Counted from the first letter of the stretch, positions 15,258 to 24,478 are shown. The stretch: 31,082 bases of DNA from Gemmatimonadota bacterium (GCA_018673255.1 JABHDC010000044.1:1-31082), one strand, 5' to 3'. Numbers and translations: made by a program. Notes: generated by a model from the letters alone, not told the origin.

Positions 15258-16649
15258 CTACAACCAGCATGCCGGGTCGTGCCCCAGCGGCACCGGTGAC
15301 CGTTCCCAACGCGCCGGCGTGACCTCGAGCACTTCAGGAGGCCGAACCGCCGTCACTCGACCCTCCATCGTCTCCTGCGACTCTAGCAGGTCCGCAATCT
15401 CTTCGATGGCAGTGTTGGGATGATCGAGACCGTCGATCTGGCCTAGATTCCACAACCAGTGTCCGGTCTGTGCCAGCGAGACCCGCACGTGATAGCTGCC
15501 CCCGACTTCAGCTCGACGCCGCAGGGCGACCATCGCGCCGAATGCCGCCAGGTATCCGGTGGCATGATCCAGGGCCTGACACGGCAGGGGCCGTGTCCCG
15601 GCCACGCCCGAGGCGACAGCCCCGGCGTGACCGATGCCACTGACGGTCTGCACCAGGCTGTCAAAGCCGCGACGCGTCGCCCATGGACCTTCGTGACCAT
15701 AGGCGGAGATGGTGACGTAGATCGCACCGGGGCGAACCGCTGCAATATCCTCGGGGCCCAGACCACGTGCCTCGAGTGAACCTGGTCTGTAGGCCTGCAG
15801 GAAGACATCACATTCGCGACTCAGGCTCAGCAACTTCTGGCGCTCACCATCCTGCCTCAGATCGAGGTGGGCAGAACGTTTCCCCCGGGCCAGATCAAGC
15901 CAGATGTGCGGGATCAGAGGAAGGTGAGCTGAGCCGATCCGCAACACCTGCGCACCATGACTGGCTAGCGTGCGACCGCAGACGGGACCGGCGAGGATGC
16001 GAGACAGATCCAGAGCCCGGATCCCTGTTAGCGGTCGGTGCTCGCCGGGCAGAGACTCAGGCGCGCTGTCACCGATTCTCTCGATCTCGATCAGTGGCAG
16101 ACCAGCGACGGCCTTGCCCTGCCCATGGGCCTCCCACTCCTGACGGGAACGCAACAAACCGGCACAGAGCCCCTTGTCGCTCGCCTCCCTCTCGAAGACC
16201 TCACCGTCCCAATTCAACAGAGCCGCGGCGACGCTCTGCTTGCTGTCACCACAGTTCAGTAGATCGATGAGCCCCTGGTGATGGTGAGGGAAATTCGCAT
16301 GAAGCTGTACGTGTCGGTCGTCACCCGTGGGATAGTATCCTGAGAGTGGCCCCCACGGACTGGCTGGGGATTCGCCATCGATCAGCAGGTAGCGTTCACT
16401 CCGGAATGCTGCCAGCGCAGCCCGCACATCGACGCTCACGCCCTGCGTATCGCCCGAGCGCAGACGCCAGAGCTGGGCCGCAGCAGCGCCGGCTGCCGCA
16501 ACTGATGCGGCCGCCGCCTCTCCCACGCGAAAGACGGAGGGGAGTGTCGGATCCTGACCCGCGATCTGTACCGCGTCCAGTTCGCCCGTGTCGAGGCCGG
16601 CCCCAACCCACAGGGAAGCCAGGGTCTGTTTGATTCTGTCGTCAGTCAC
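15258..16649 (-). CDS. Family III CoA transferase (CaiB/BaiF type) with an N-terminal small-domain extension
   Basis: A 463-residue protein of the CaiB/BaiF (family III) CoA-transferase group, which moves CoA between carboxylic acids. The usual family N-terminus (GIRALDLSRILAGPVCGRTLASHGAQVLRI) appears only near residue 210, followed by LDLRQDGERQKLLSL and the conserved ISAYGHEGPWATRRGFDSLVQTVSGI. The first about 200 residues resemble the small domain that normally follows (GYYPTGDDRHVQLHANFPHH, LRSRQEWEAH), so the domain order looks permuted. GTG start with a G-rich ribosome site upstream. It lies 107 bp after the M55 peptidase gene in the same direction. The substrate is unknown; the family includes carnitine, formyl-, succinyl- and bile-acid-CoA transferases. 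Confidence 0.85.
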   Translation of the reverse strand: MTDDRIKQTLASLWVGAGLDTGELDAVQIAGQDPTLPSVFRVGEAAAASVAAAGAAAAQLWRLRSGDTQGVSVDVRAALAAFRSERYLLIDGESPASPWGPLSGYYPTGDDRHVQLHANFPHHHQGLIDLLNCGDSKQSVAAALLNWDGEVFEREASDKGLCAGLLRSRQEWEAHGQGKAVAGLPLIEIERIGDSAPESLPGEHRPLTGIRALDLSRILAGPVCGRTLASHGAQVLRIGSAHLPLIPHIWLDLARGKRSAHLDLRQDGERQKLLSLSRECDVFLQAYRPGSLEARGLGPEDIAAVRPGAIYVTISAYGHEGPWATRRGFDSLVQTVSGIGHAGAVASGVAGTRPLPCQALDHATGYLAAFGAMVALRRRAEVGGSYHVRVSLAQTGHWLWNLGQIDGLDHPNTAIEEIADLLESQETMEGRVTAVRPPEVLEVTPARWERSPVPLGHDPACWL

Positions 16650-16756
16650 GTGAAGGGCCCCCTGTGTACTGAATCGAGCGAGATGTTATGCCGTGTTCAT
16701 GCACAGGACACGAGTGCATTCGACGCCCGAGTGCGAATGGCAAAGCGCACGCTGCA

Positions 16757-17590
16757 CTAGAATGGTGGCGGTGCATTCTCGACGCCGCGCATCGCCCATT
16801 GCAGCACGGTCCATGCATCCTCAGCGACCCATCGATGTGTGCGTTCGTCCACACGCTCGGCGCCAGGTGGTGTTTCGGTCCAGGCACCGGGTCGCTCGAT
16901 CTCCAGGGTCACGGGGGATGAGGCGACCAGCGGCTCAATCGTGGCCACGGCGTTGACCGACTCCTGGATCTTCGCCCGGATCAGCGCCCGCGCATCGACC
17001 GGCGCCAGATGAATGGCGCACTCTTCAGCCAGACCTTCCTTCACGGATGCCGTGACGATGTTCGGCACCCACGCCTCCGATTCGCGACAGGCGTGCAGAT
17101 CACCACTGGTGAAGATCCAGGGCAGACCGAATTGGCCACACTGATAGGCCGCAATCTGCATCTCCCCCACCTCACGACCATTGATGCGATAGACGGTCTG
17201 ATCTTTCGACATCGTGTGGGCCAGACAGGCGCCAGGCGTTCGGGCCATGGCGTGCATCCCTACCTGCACCAGTGCCTGTGCACTGGCGACCAATCCCGGC
17301 AGCAGTCTGGGTCTGCCCGTGCCTCGAGCGATCCTTACGCCCGAAATCAGCTCCTCCACCAGGATCGTACGACCTGCCCCATGTCCATCGTTGATGCAGA
17401 CCTCCTCGATCCCCGCTTCGAAGAGTCCCTCTGCCGCGGCATTGACCTCGCCCGTGAGCAGGCGCTGAATCTCGGCCCGTTCGTAAACACCACGCGCCAT
17501 GGCCGCATCGTCGCGGTGGCGCGGGTCCCACATATCGATGCCCGCCACACCTTCCATGTCCGTGATCATGTAGACGGATCGAAGAATCAT
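16757..17590 (-). CDS. dppA: M55-family D-aminopeptidase (DppA-like)
   Basis: A 277-residue zinc peptidase of the DppA family, which cleaves D-alanine-containing dipeptides such as those from peptidoglycan turnover. The N-terminal metal motif is ITDMEGVAGI (Asp11, Glu13; family form SxDxEG), followed by VCINDGHGAGR (Asp68, His70 region), LVQVGMHAMARTPG and FTSGDLHACRESEAWVP, all typical family blocks. The ATG directly follows the TAG of the SulP gene, so the two are co-translated. No signal peptide, so it is predicted cytoplasmic, as DppA is. A role in using D-amino-acid peptides is family knowledge; the pairing with an anion transporter is unusual. Confidence 0.93.
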   Translation of the reverse strand: MILRSVYMITDMEGVAGIDMWDPRHRDDAAMARGVYERAEIQRLLTGEVNAAAEGLFEAGIEEVCINDGHGAGRTILVEELISGVRIARGTGRPRLLPGLVASAQALVQVGMHAMARTPGACLAHTMSKDQTVYRINGREVGEMQIAAYQCGQFGLPWIFTSGDLHACRESEAWVPNIVTASVKEGLAEECAIHLAPVDARALIRAKIQESVNAVATIEPLVASSPVTLEIERPGAWTETPPGAERVDERTHRWVAEDAWTVLQWAMRGVENAPPPF

Positions 17591-19282
17591 CTAGGCCATC
17601 CGATCGGTCGCGACGTGATACTGTGGATCTTCAGACAGATTCACCTCTACCAGATCACCCGCCCGCTCCAACAGCACCCGACACTCGGAGCTCAGATGCG
17701 TCAGATGCAGACGTTTCTTTGCCTTTACATAGCGCTCCGCGACGGCATTGATCGCCTCAAGACCGGACTGATCGTAGACCCTTGTGTAGTAGAAATCGAT
17801 GACAACATCATCAGGATCGTTCGCGGGTTCAAACATGTCGACGAAAGAACGTACAGAGGCGAAGAAAAGCGGCCCATGGAGTTGATATATCCTGGAGCCT
17901 TGATCATTGGTCTTCATATCGACAAAGATGTGTGTCGCATGCTGCCAGGTGAAGGTTAGAGCGGAAACAACGACACCCAGGACCACCGCAGTCGCCAGAT
18001 CATGCATGACGACGGTGTAGCCGGCGACAAGCACCATGACGATCACATCGGCTGTCGGAATACGGCGCCACATCCTCAGTGTCGCCCACTCGAAGGTGCC
18101 GATGACAACCATGAACATGACCCCAACAAGAGCGGCGATGGGAATCATCTCGATCCATGGCGCCAGGAACAGCACGAACAGCAACAGGCATACGGCGGCC
18201 GTGATCCCACTGGTGCGACCTCTACCGCCAGAATTCACATTGATCAGGGACTGACCGATCATCGCGCACCCGCCCATCCCCCCGAACAGACCGCAGGTGA
18301 TATTTGCGATGCCCTGGCCGATGCATTCACGATTGCCACGGCCACGCGTCTCGGTGATCTCGTCGATCAGCGTCAGCGTCATGAGCGACTCAATCAACCC
18401 GACCCCGGCCAGCACGATGGCATAGGGCAGGATCAGCCACAGTGTCGCCCAGGTCAGTGGCGGCGTGGCGTGTTCGAGGAAGAACAATTGGGGCAGCCCG
18501 GCCGAGATACCGACGGATGAGGCGTCTACACTGAGCAGGGCCTCGGATACCAGCTCGGCAGACAGTTCCTCCTCATGCGCGCTGGCCATCTTCTTCACCG
18601 CAGCTGCCTGCGATTGGCTGACCACCATGTCCTTCACTGTGAGTACGGCCTTCGGGCCCGCTTCGGACACCAGACCTGCCGGCGCCCATGCGTTGAGCCC
18701 GACACCGATCAATGTCACCGTGAGAATCGCTGCCAGGGATGCCGGCACCGCACTGGTCACCCTGGGGAGCAGCCAGATGATGGCCATGGTCAGTAAGACC
18801 AGCGCGAGCATCACCCACAGGGTTGCTCCACGCATCATTTCCATGGCGCCATCGGCACCCATGACCTGGAAACTGCCGAACTGTGCAAGCAGGATCACGA
18901 TGGCCAGGCCATTGACAAAGCCGAGCATGACGGAGTGCGGCACCATACGGATCAGCTTCCCGAGTCTGCCGAGACCGACGAGAATCTGGATGGCGCCACA
19001 GAGCAGAACGGTGGGAAACAGATAGATCAGTCCGTGATCAGCAATCAGACTCACCACGACGACGGCCATGGCGCCCGTGGCGCCACTGATCATACCGGGC
19101 CGCCCACCGAACACAGCGCTCAGCAGACCGATGAAGAAGGCCGAATAGAGACCGATGATCGGCGACACACCGGCGACAAAAGCGAAGGCAACCGCCTCCG
19201 GAACCAGAGCCAGGGCAACAGTGATACCTGAAAGCACATCGTCCTTCGGATTCGAAGGCCGGCGGCTAAAGAAGTTCAGCAT
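17591..19282 (-). CDS. SulP-family anion transporter with C-terminal STAS domain
   Basis: A 563-residue inner-membrane transporter. Residues 12-440 hold the 10-14 hydrophobic segments of the SLC26/SulP fold, opening with [21 protein letters not shown] and including [39 protein letters not shown]. Residues about 460-560 form a STAS domain ending in YHVATDRMA. Bacterial SulP proteins carry bicarbonate (BicA), sulfate or dicarboxylates with Na+ or H+; which anion is moved here cannot be told. An insertion near residues 220-250 (rich in Ala, Lys and Glu) separates two membrane blocks and is longer than I expect. The gene leads a minus-strand unit with dppA and the CoA transferase. No clear ribosome site precedes the ATG at 19282. 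Confidence 0.93.
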   Translation of the reverse strand: MLNFFSRRPSNPKDDVLSGITVALALVPEAVAFAFVAGVSPIIGLYSAFFIGLLSAVFGGRPGMISGATGAMAVVVVSLIADHGLIYLFPTVLLCGAIQILVGLGRLGKLIRMVPHSVMLGFVNGLAIVILLAQFGSFQVMGADGAMEMMRGATLWVMLALVLLTMAIIWLLPRVTSAVPASLAAILTVTLIGVGLNAWAPAGLVSEAGPKAVLTVKDMVVSQSQAAAVKKMASAHEEELSAELVSEALLSVDASSVGISAGLPQLFFLEHATPPLTWATLWLILPYAIVLAGVGLIESLMTLTLIDEITETRGRGNRECIGQGIANITCGLFGGMGGCAMIGQSLINVNSGGRGRTSGITAAVCLLLFVLFLAPWIEMIPIAALVGVMFMVVIGTFEWATLRMWRRIPTADVIVMVLVAGYTVVMHDLATAVVLGVVVSALTFTWQHATHIFVDMKTNDQGSRIYQLHGPLFFASVRSFVDMFEPANDPDDVVIDFYYTRVYDQSGLEAINAVAERYVKAKKRLHLTHLSSECRVLLERAGDLVEVNLSEDPQYHVATDRMA

Positions 19283-19504
19283 GTAGTGGATTCTGCACGA
19301 TCAAAAAAGAGGGGGCCAGGCCGAATCGGGGGATGAGAAACCGATAGCCAGGGCGGCGACAAACCTGAAGCGGGGTAGAGGAAGAGGGTATGGCCAGTTG
19401 ATGAAAACTGCAACCGATTGCGAACACCGCCACGCACGCTTTCCCTGGACCTCCTGGCACACCTCACGCCTCGTGGTGCGAGCACTCTGGTACGAACACC
19501 CCGC

Positions 19505-19532
19505 CCGGCGCCCCGGCATTCGGGGGCGCCGG
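19505..19532 (-). repeat. GC-rich hairpin downstream of the UroD-like gene
   Basis: CCGGCGCCCC (19505-19514) and GGGGCGCCGG (19523-19532) form a perfect 10-bp stem with an 8-nt loop, starting 12 bp after the stop of the minus-strand UroD-like gene. No T-run follows on that strand, so it would act as a terminator only with help, or as a 3' stabiliser. The remaining 19283-19504 holds no gene; TTGCAG followed 17 nt later by TACCCT on the minus strand is a weak promoter guess for SulP. Confidence 0.5.
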
Positions 19533-19543
19533 CACCGGAGATC

Positions 19544-20794
19544 TCAGTTCACGCCCGAACCGCGAGGCCAGTCATTCCAGAATCGCAGACGCCCGGCTGC
19601 CGTCATCCGATCACGCAGTGCCTGACGTTCGTCACCGGCAGCCAGCCGCTCGGCCACCTCATTGCCCGCCTCGGCGAAGGCATGCACCCGCGACACGTGG
19701 CTGTCACCATCACACATGGACTCGGCAATGATGGTGAAGACCGACGATGCCCCGTCGGCAGCTGCTGCCAGCACCCAGTCACGAACAGCGGCTCCGTCGA
19801 GATCCATGTAGTGGAAGCACCCCAGCCGCCAGGCGAAGGGAACACGAATCGTGGCCTCGATCAGCGGCGGTGTCAGTTTGTGGCTGATCGACGGATCGTA
19901 GGAACTCAAGCCGATCTGCTCCAGATAGGGCAGTTGCTCCATGCGAAGATCTTCGACATGAGCACTGCGGCGTCCCGTCGTGATTCCGTCGAAGTACCGA
20001 TCCCAAGACGGCATCACCATTTCAGGCCACATGCTGGGATGGACCATACTGGCAATATCATCGACCATGCCACCCGCGTGGGGGCTGGGGTGCGCTCGGG
20101 CGGAGCGATCAATCGATGCGTCGCCCGAGACCTGTCCCCAGGTTGTTTCGTCTGCCGCTCCTGTGGCGGCGACGGTATCAGCCCGCAGACGGCCCGCCAT
20201 CGCCTCCCGCCACAGATGAAAGTCGACGATGCTGTCAGCCACAGCATCGAGGAATGCAGGCATCTGGTCTCGGCCGTCGTGCAATTCGGTGAACAGCCGC
20301 TCTCCGAGCAGCTCGTACGCCGTCGTGATGGGCCCCTCCATGCCGTAACCAAAGCCGATCGCTTCACCCGGGAATGCAACCGCCATGGTATCGCGGCAAG
20401 CCAGTTGTTCGGGTGCCACACCCTGAGTCTCCCAATCGATCGGTTGCCTGAGGCGTTGGGTGGCCTCTTCTAGCGACAGGGCTTCGAAGGGGTGCGTGTG
20501 CGCCACCTCTCCCCCTTCAGGAAAGATGAGCTCGGCACCCAGTCCATTGGCGTGGCCATAACTGATCGCCGGTGTCGCCGGTCCCGCCAGCTGCACGACG
20601 TCACCGAAGACCTCAGCGACGCGTTCACGACCCACTCTGTGTGCCCGGATGCACTGCTCAGGGTCGAGATTGAAAGCGTGAATCGGCACGCCGGACAAGG
20701 CTCTATACGCTCCCTGCCCCGCGCTCACACGCCAGGCGAATCCTGCATCCTCCCGTGCCTGATCGTATTCAGGACGTTCATAGGTTCCCATCAT
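19544..20794 (-). CDS. Uroporphyrinogen decarboxylase-like (URO-D superfamily) protein
   Basis: A 416-residue protein with URO-D-superfamily features: an EDAGFAWRVSAG N-terminal region, GEAIGFGYGMEGPITTAYELLGER (the GPFT-like loop), a helix with ELHDGRDQMPAFLDAVADSIVDFH, then GGMVDDIASMVHPSMWPEMVMPSWDRYFD resembling the DD-containing block of the fold, and a C-terminal FTIIAESMCDGD segment. It lacks obvious hallmarks of true HemE (the N-terminal RxPVWxMRQAGR). Members outside HemE include corrinoid or methyl-transfer enzymes and uncharacterised proteins, so porphyrin decarboxylation should not be assumed. Its ATG overlaps the stop of the nitrilase-like gene (ATGA), with GGAGGTGG just upstream. 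Confidence 0.75.
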   Translation of the reverse strand: MMGTYERPEYDQAREDAGFAWRVSAGQGAYRALSGVPIHAFNLDPEQCIRAHRVGRERVAEVFGDVVQLAGPATPAISYGHANGLGAELIFPEGGEVAHTHPFEALSLEEATQRLRQPIDWETQGVAPEQLACRDTMAVAFPGEAIGFGYGMEGPITTAYELLGERLFTELHDGRDQMPAFLDAVADSIVDFHLWREAMAGRLRADTVAATGAADETTWGQVSGDASIDRSARAHPSPHAGGMVDDIASMVHPSMWPEMVMPSWDRYFDGITTGRRSAHVEDLRMEQLPYLEQIGLSSYDPSISHKLTPPLIEATIRVPFAWRLGCFHYMDLDGAAVRDWVLAAAADGASSVFTIIAESMCDGDSHVSRVHAFAEAGNEVAERLAAGDERQALRDRMTAAGRLRFWNDWPRGSGVN

Positions 20795-21909
20795 CCACCT
20801 CCCTGTCTGGAATTCGTCATGCTTGTGAGTCGTTTTCGTGCGGCCCGACCAATCCAGACCGTACCGAATTGCTCCGATAACTCTTCAAAGCGGGTGCGCG
20901 CACGATCCTTGTCCCCGGTATTCAGCCATGCCTCACCCTCTTCGAAGGCCTCGGCCCCCGTCGTCAGAGCTGCAGCGAATCGGTCTCCCAACATAGCGAC
21001 ATCGTCGACTTCGACGTCGGCCAGATATTCCAGGGCAGGTGGTGAAGGATCGACGAGAATGCCATATGCGGCAGGATTGCGCTCGCGGAACAGGCGGGCT
21101 CGAAAATCACTGGTCATTCCACCCAGCGCATCACCGGCCTCGCGACCACTCTGTGGGTCGATCTCGGCCAGAATCAGTCGATCCCCACCTTGCACTGCGT
21201 CGGCGATGATCTGCCCCTTGGGGCCGAAAATCCTGCTGTTGCCTGCCCGCCACGCCACGATGAGATACAGGAAGTTGTCACCTGCACGTGTGCGGAATGC
21301 GGCCAGATCCGCCTCGGCATCTCCCATGGAGGCGCCGCCGAGTGTGCAGTGGACGACCAGGTCCGCTCCATTGAGGGCCAGGGCGCGGGTCGTTTCGGGG
21401 AAGAGCAGATCGTAACAGATGCACAGTCCGATTCTACCGACGCCGGGTAGGTCGAAGACGGGAAATACCTCGCCGGGCGTCCTGTCGCCGCGCTCAGCCA
21501 GGGTGGGCTGTACCTTGAGATATCTGCCGATCTCGATCCCGTCAGCACCCAGCAACACGGCCGTGTTGTAGACGGGGCCCCTGGGATCCTCGCCGGGCAG
21601 ATCATTGCAGCACACGATCGCCATCTGGCGAGCATGAGCCACCTCTCCCAGAACACGCAGCATGCGCTGGCCAGCCGCCGCCAGCATTGGTCCCATCTCG
21701 TTTCGGTGTCCTGCCTGCCACTCGAGTGTACCGAGCGTGTCCTCGGGGAACGCCAGTAGCCGCGCACCAGCATCCGCGGCCTCGTGGGCCAGGCCCACAA
21801 GCGCATCCAGCGTCACGTCGATCTGGTCCAGGGCAGACTCAACGCTGCCGATGCGGAATCCAATCGTACGATTGGCCGTCTGTGCCGCCGCGACCGTGAT
21901 CCTCGACAT
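20791..21909 (-). CDS. Carbon-nitrogen hydrolase (nitrilase superfamily) with C-terminal helical tail
   Basis: A 372-residue enzyme with the nitrilase-superfamily triad: Glu56 in AFPED, Lys132 in LKVQPT and Cys165 in ICYDLLFPE. The fold cleaves amide or nitrile C-N bonds; substrate choice is not predictable. The core ends near residue 280, and residues about 310-372 (LTTGAEAFEEGEAWLNTGDKDRA and following) look like a tetratricopeptide-type helical pair, an extra tail. The frame is open 36 codons upstream, but the ATG at 21909 is chosen: a GGAG lies 7-8 nt upstream and the first conserved strand (ITVAAAQ) starts at residue 4. Its stop overlaps the UroD-like start by 4 bp, so the pair is translationally coupled. 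It is divergent from the SMUG1 gene. Confidence 0.9.
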   Translation of the reverse strand: MSRITVAAAQTANRTIGFRIGSVESALDQIDVTLDALVGLAHEAADAGARLLAFPEDTLGTLEWQAGHRNEMGPMLAAAGQRMLRVLGEVAHARQMAIVCCNDLPGEDPRGPVYNTAVLLGADGIEIGRYLKVQPTLAERGDRTPGEVFPVFDLPGVGRIGLCICYDLLFPETTRALALNGADLVVHCTLGGASMGDAEADLAAFRTRAGDNFLYLIVAWRAGNSRIFGPKGQIIADAVQGGDRLILAEIDPQSGREAGDALGGMTSDFRARLFRERNPAAYGILVDPSPPALEYLADVEVDDVAMLGDRFAAALTTGAEAFEEGEAWLNTGDKDRARTRFEELSEQFGTVWIGRAARKRLTSMTNSRQGGG

Positions 21910-22153
21910 CCTGGTCTCCTGCCTCCTGTGAAGTGGCGATCTGTTGCCGCGTGCATTGCCTGTGGGCGGACGGGGCGACAGATTGTAAGCCATTCGCCTC
22001 GGGCGGCGGCAACACATACCTGATTACAAAGGAGTTAGGGGTAGCCAGTCAAGGACGGCTCCTTACTCACCTGGCCGTCAACTGATCTCACGAGGTACAC
22101 TGTCTTCACCAAGGTTATCCCCGCCCCCCTTCCACAACGACTGACACAGCCCC

Positions 22154-22873
22154 ATGCCGTCACCCCTGGTCAATGCCACTCGAGCTCTGCGTCGTCAATT
22201 GCAGGACCTGCATTTTGCGGCACCCGTCACCCACGTCTACAATCCCCTCGACTATGCCCGCCGGACGCACGAGCAGTATCTCACACGTTGGGGAACGGGC
22301 CCCAAACAGGTCCTGTTCCTGGGGATGAATCCCGGTCCCTTCGGCATGGGACAGACCGGAGTCCCCTTCGGCGAGATCGGCGCCGTCCGCGACTGGATCG
22401 GGATCGAGGGTCCCGTATCGCGACCTTCTCCGGAACATCCAAAACGACCGGTGGATGGCTTTTTCTGCACACGCTCCGAAGTCAGCGGCCAGAGACTGTG
22501 GTCGCTGTTCGCCGAGCGTTTCGGCCAACCCGATGTTTTCTTTGCCAATCACTTCGTGGCCAACTACTGCCCATTGATGTTCATGGAGGCATCGGGGCGG
22601 AACCGGACACCGGACAAACTGCCCGCCGGCGAGCGTGACGCTGTGCAGGGCCCGTGCGACGAACATCTGCGTCGTCTCGTCGATATCCTGGAGCCACGCT
22701 ATCTGGTCGGTGTCGGTCGCTTTGCTCGCGATCGTGCCCGCCTGGCGCTTGCCGGCCGCGATGTGGAGATCGTAACCATCCTGCATCCGAGCCCGGCCAG
22801 TCCGATCGCCAACCGCGGCTGGGCGCCACAAGCCAGTAAACAGATGGTCGAGTTGGGTATCTGGCCCAGTTGA
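22154..22873 (+). CDS. smug1: SMUG1-type uracil-DNA glycosylase
   Basis: A 239-residue base-excision-repair enzyme removing uracil (and oxidised pyrimidines) from DNA. The match to the animal-type SMUG1 family is clear across the protein: FLGMNPGPFGMGQTGVPFG with the catalytic-site Asn59, RDWIGIEGPV, EHPKRPVDGFFC, SEVSGQRLWSLF, CPLMFMEASGRNRTPDKLP, and the C-terminal HPSPASPIANRGW with catalytic His211. Bacterial SMUG1 exists in scattered lineages. The ATG at 22154 follows a 244-bp divergent region shared with the nitrilase-like gene; a Shine-Dalgarno is not obvious. It is followed 112 bp later by the Crp/Fnr gene and is probably a separate transcription unit. Confidence 0.95.
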   Translation: MPSPLVNATRALRRQLQDLHFAAPVTHVYNPLDYARRTHEQYLTRWGTGPKQVLFLGMNPGPFGMGQTGVPFGEIGAVRDWIGIEGPVSRPSPEHPKRPVDGFFCTRSEVSGQRLWSLFAERFGQPDVFFANHFVANYCPLMFMEASGRNRTPDKLPAGERDAVQGPCDEHLRRLVDILEPRYLVGVGRFARDRARLALAGRDVEIVTILHPSPASPIANRGWAPQASKQMVELGIWPS

Positions 22874-22915
22874 TCGTAACTCTCTGTTTTCCTACAACTT
22901 CGCGCACTAATCCCC

Positions 22916-22944
22916 TTGCCCCGTGTCATCCCGATCCCTATGTT
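22916..22944 (+). promoter_or_regulatory. Candidate sigma-70-type promoter of the Crp-ABC-EgtD operon
   Basis: TTGCCC (22916-22921) and TATGTT (22939-22944) are separated by exactly 17 bp, each matching 4 of 6 consensus bases. Transcription would begin near 22951, about 35 bp before the Crp/Fnr start. Plausible but unproven. Confidence 0.4.
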
Positions 22945-22985
22945 CGCGCTTCCACGAATCTGCGGGGAAATCCGGCGAAAACTCC

Positions 22986-23717
22986 ATGAGCGACACCTCA
23001 AATCTGACGGACGAAAAGCTCTGGCATCTCCAGCATTGCCCCCTGTTCTCCGGGATCAGCAAGCAGGAGATGGAGCATCTGCGGGATGTAACCGTCATGG
23101 TGAAACTGGAGCCGGAAGACCGGATCCTCGCCGACCCCGATGATCCCCACGCGATCTGGTTTGTGAAGGAAGGGCTCCTGTCGCTGACCTACGGTGACGC
23201 AGATGGCAAGGACGCCACCGTGCTGCTGCTGGGCCCGGGTGATCTGTTCGGAGCCATGGAGGGCGCCCAGAGTCTCGACTACAGTCAGAGTATGATCGCC
23301 CTCAAGTCGACGGTGCTGTGTCGGATGACGCAGGCACAGATGGAGAGCCTGCTCAATACACATCCGGACATCGGCTACCGGATCACAAAATTCTCCTGGC
23401 GTCGCATTGCTCGCCTGCAGCAGCGCCTGGCCGAAATCATGACAAAGCCCGTACGGGTCCGACTGGCGACGCTGCTGATGAATCTCTCAGACGAATACGG
23501 CGAAGATCTGCCCGAGGGTGGTCGATCTCTCGGCCTGATGATCACCCACGACGATCTGGCCCGGCTGGTCGGCTCCAGTCGCGAGATGGTGAGCAAAGTA
23601 ATGGGTACCCTGCGCGACGAGGGGCTGTTGCGCGCCGGTAGAAAGCGCATCGACCTGCTGGACAATGATGCTCTGCGCGCAGTCTCCGAAGGCCGTGTGG
23701 CCGACTCGGTGGCTTGA
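22986..23717 (+). CDS. Crp/Fnr-family transcriptional regulator
   Basis: A 243-residue regulator with the cyclic-nucleotide-binding beta-roll (about residues 15-120), the long dimer helix (about 125-150) and a winged helix-turn-helix at about 187-215 (THDDLARLVGSSREMVSKVMGTL). The cAMP-contacting Gly-Glu and Arg-Ser signature is not evident, and there is only one Cys near the N-terminus, so neither cAMP nor a Fnr-type Fe-S cluster is supported; the effector is unknown. The ATG at 22986 is chosen over in-frame upstream codons because the domain starts right after it. It lies 8 bp before an ABC ATPase gene and is likely to control the transporter-EgtD operon. Confidence 0.92.
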   Translation: MSDTSNLTDEKLWHLQHCPLFSGISKQEMEHLRDVTVMVKLEPEDRILADPDDPHAIWFVKEGLLSLTYGDADGKDATVLLLGPGDLFGAMEGAQSLDYSQSMIALKSTVLCRMTQAQMESLLNTHPDIGYRITKFSWRRIARLQQRLAEIMTKPVRVRLATLLMNLSDEYGEDLPEGGRSLGLMITHDDLARLVGSSREMVSKVMGTLRDEGLLRAGRKRIDLLDNDALRAVSEGRVADSVA

Positions 23718-23725
23718 GGTAGAGC

Positions 23726-24478
23726 ATGCTGGAACTGACAGGTGTCACGAAACGCTTCGGCGACACGATCGCCCTTCATCCCACCGACCTGCAGGCAGGG
23801 TCAGGCACGACCGTTCTGATCGGTCCCTCCGGGTGTGGCAAATCGACCCTCCTGCGATTGATGCTCGGGCTCATCCGTCCGGATCATGGCCAGGTCTCAA
23901 TCGAGGGCACGATTCTGGGTGAGCAGAATCTCGAAAGCCTGCGGCATCGCATTGGCTACGTCATCCAGGATGGTGGGTTGTTCCCCCATCTACGCGCCTG
24001 TGACAATGTCACCCTCGTCGCACGCCATCTGGGTTGGACACAGGACCAGATTCAACTTCGACTGAACGAACTGGCTCAGTTGACGCATTTCCCTGTCGAT
24101 GGCCTGGATCGCTACCCCGCGCAGCTGTCGGGCGGCCAACGACAGCGTGTGGGGTTGATGCGCGCGCTGATGCTCGATCCGGATGTGCTGCTTCTCGACG
24201 AACCGCTCGGCGCCCTCGACCCGATCGTGCGCTCTGATCTGCAGGTCGAATTGCGGGACATCTTCCGGGCACTGGGCAAGACAGTCGTCATGGTCACCCA
24301 CGACATGGGAGAAGCAGGTTTCTTCGGCGACACGATCGTCCTCATGCGGGAGGGGCGAATCGTCCAGACCGGCACATTGTCGGATCTGCTCAGCACACCG
24401 GCCGAACCCTACGTCGAACGATTCATCAATGCGCAGCGTACAGCCCTCCACGTTCTGGGCGAGAACCTCAACTCATGA
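23726..24478 (+). CDS. ABC transporter ATPase, osmoprotectant/ergothioneine-importer type
   Basis: A 250-residue cytoplasmic ATPase of the OpuCA/ProV/EgtV-like group that powers import of quaternary amines. Walker A GPSGCGKST at 33-41, Q-loop in VIQDGGLFPHL (near 80-89), signature LSGGQ at 134-138, Walker B VLLLDEP at 154-160 and His in VMVTHDMGEAGF. It lacks the C-terminal CBS domains that many OpuCA proteins use for ionic-strength sensing. A good ribosome site (GAGGTAG) precedes the ATG, and its stop overlaps the start of the fused binding-protein/permease gene (ATGA). Gene context with EgtD supports a trimethylammonium-histidine-type substrate, but glycine betaine or choline are alternatives. 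Confidence 0.93.
   Translation: MLELTGVTKRFGDTIALHPTDLQAGSGTTVLIGPSGCGKSTLLRLMLGLIRPDHGQVSIEGTILGEQNLESLRHRIGYVIQDGGLFPHLRACDNVTLVARHLGWTQDQIQLRLNELAQLTHFPVDGLDRYPAQLSGGQRQRVGLMRALMLDPDVLLLDEPLGALDPIVRSDLQVELRDIFRALGKTVVMVTHDMGEAGFFGDTIVLMREGRIVQTGTLSDLLSTPAEPYVERFINAQRTALHVLGENLNS

Noticed and set aside
19544..20794. Annotation of this protein as true HemE
   Set aside because: The N-terminal arginine-rich motif and other HemE residues are not visible; only the superfamily can be claimed.
22986..23717. Calling the regulator an oxygen-sensing Fnr
   Set aside because: Only one Cys is in the N-terminal region, so the four-Cys iron-sulfur site is absent.
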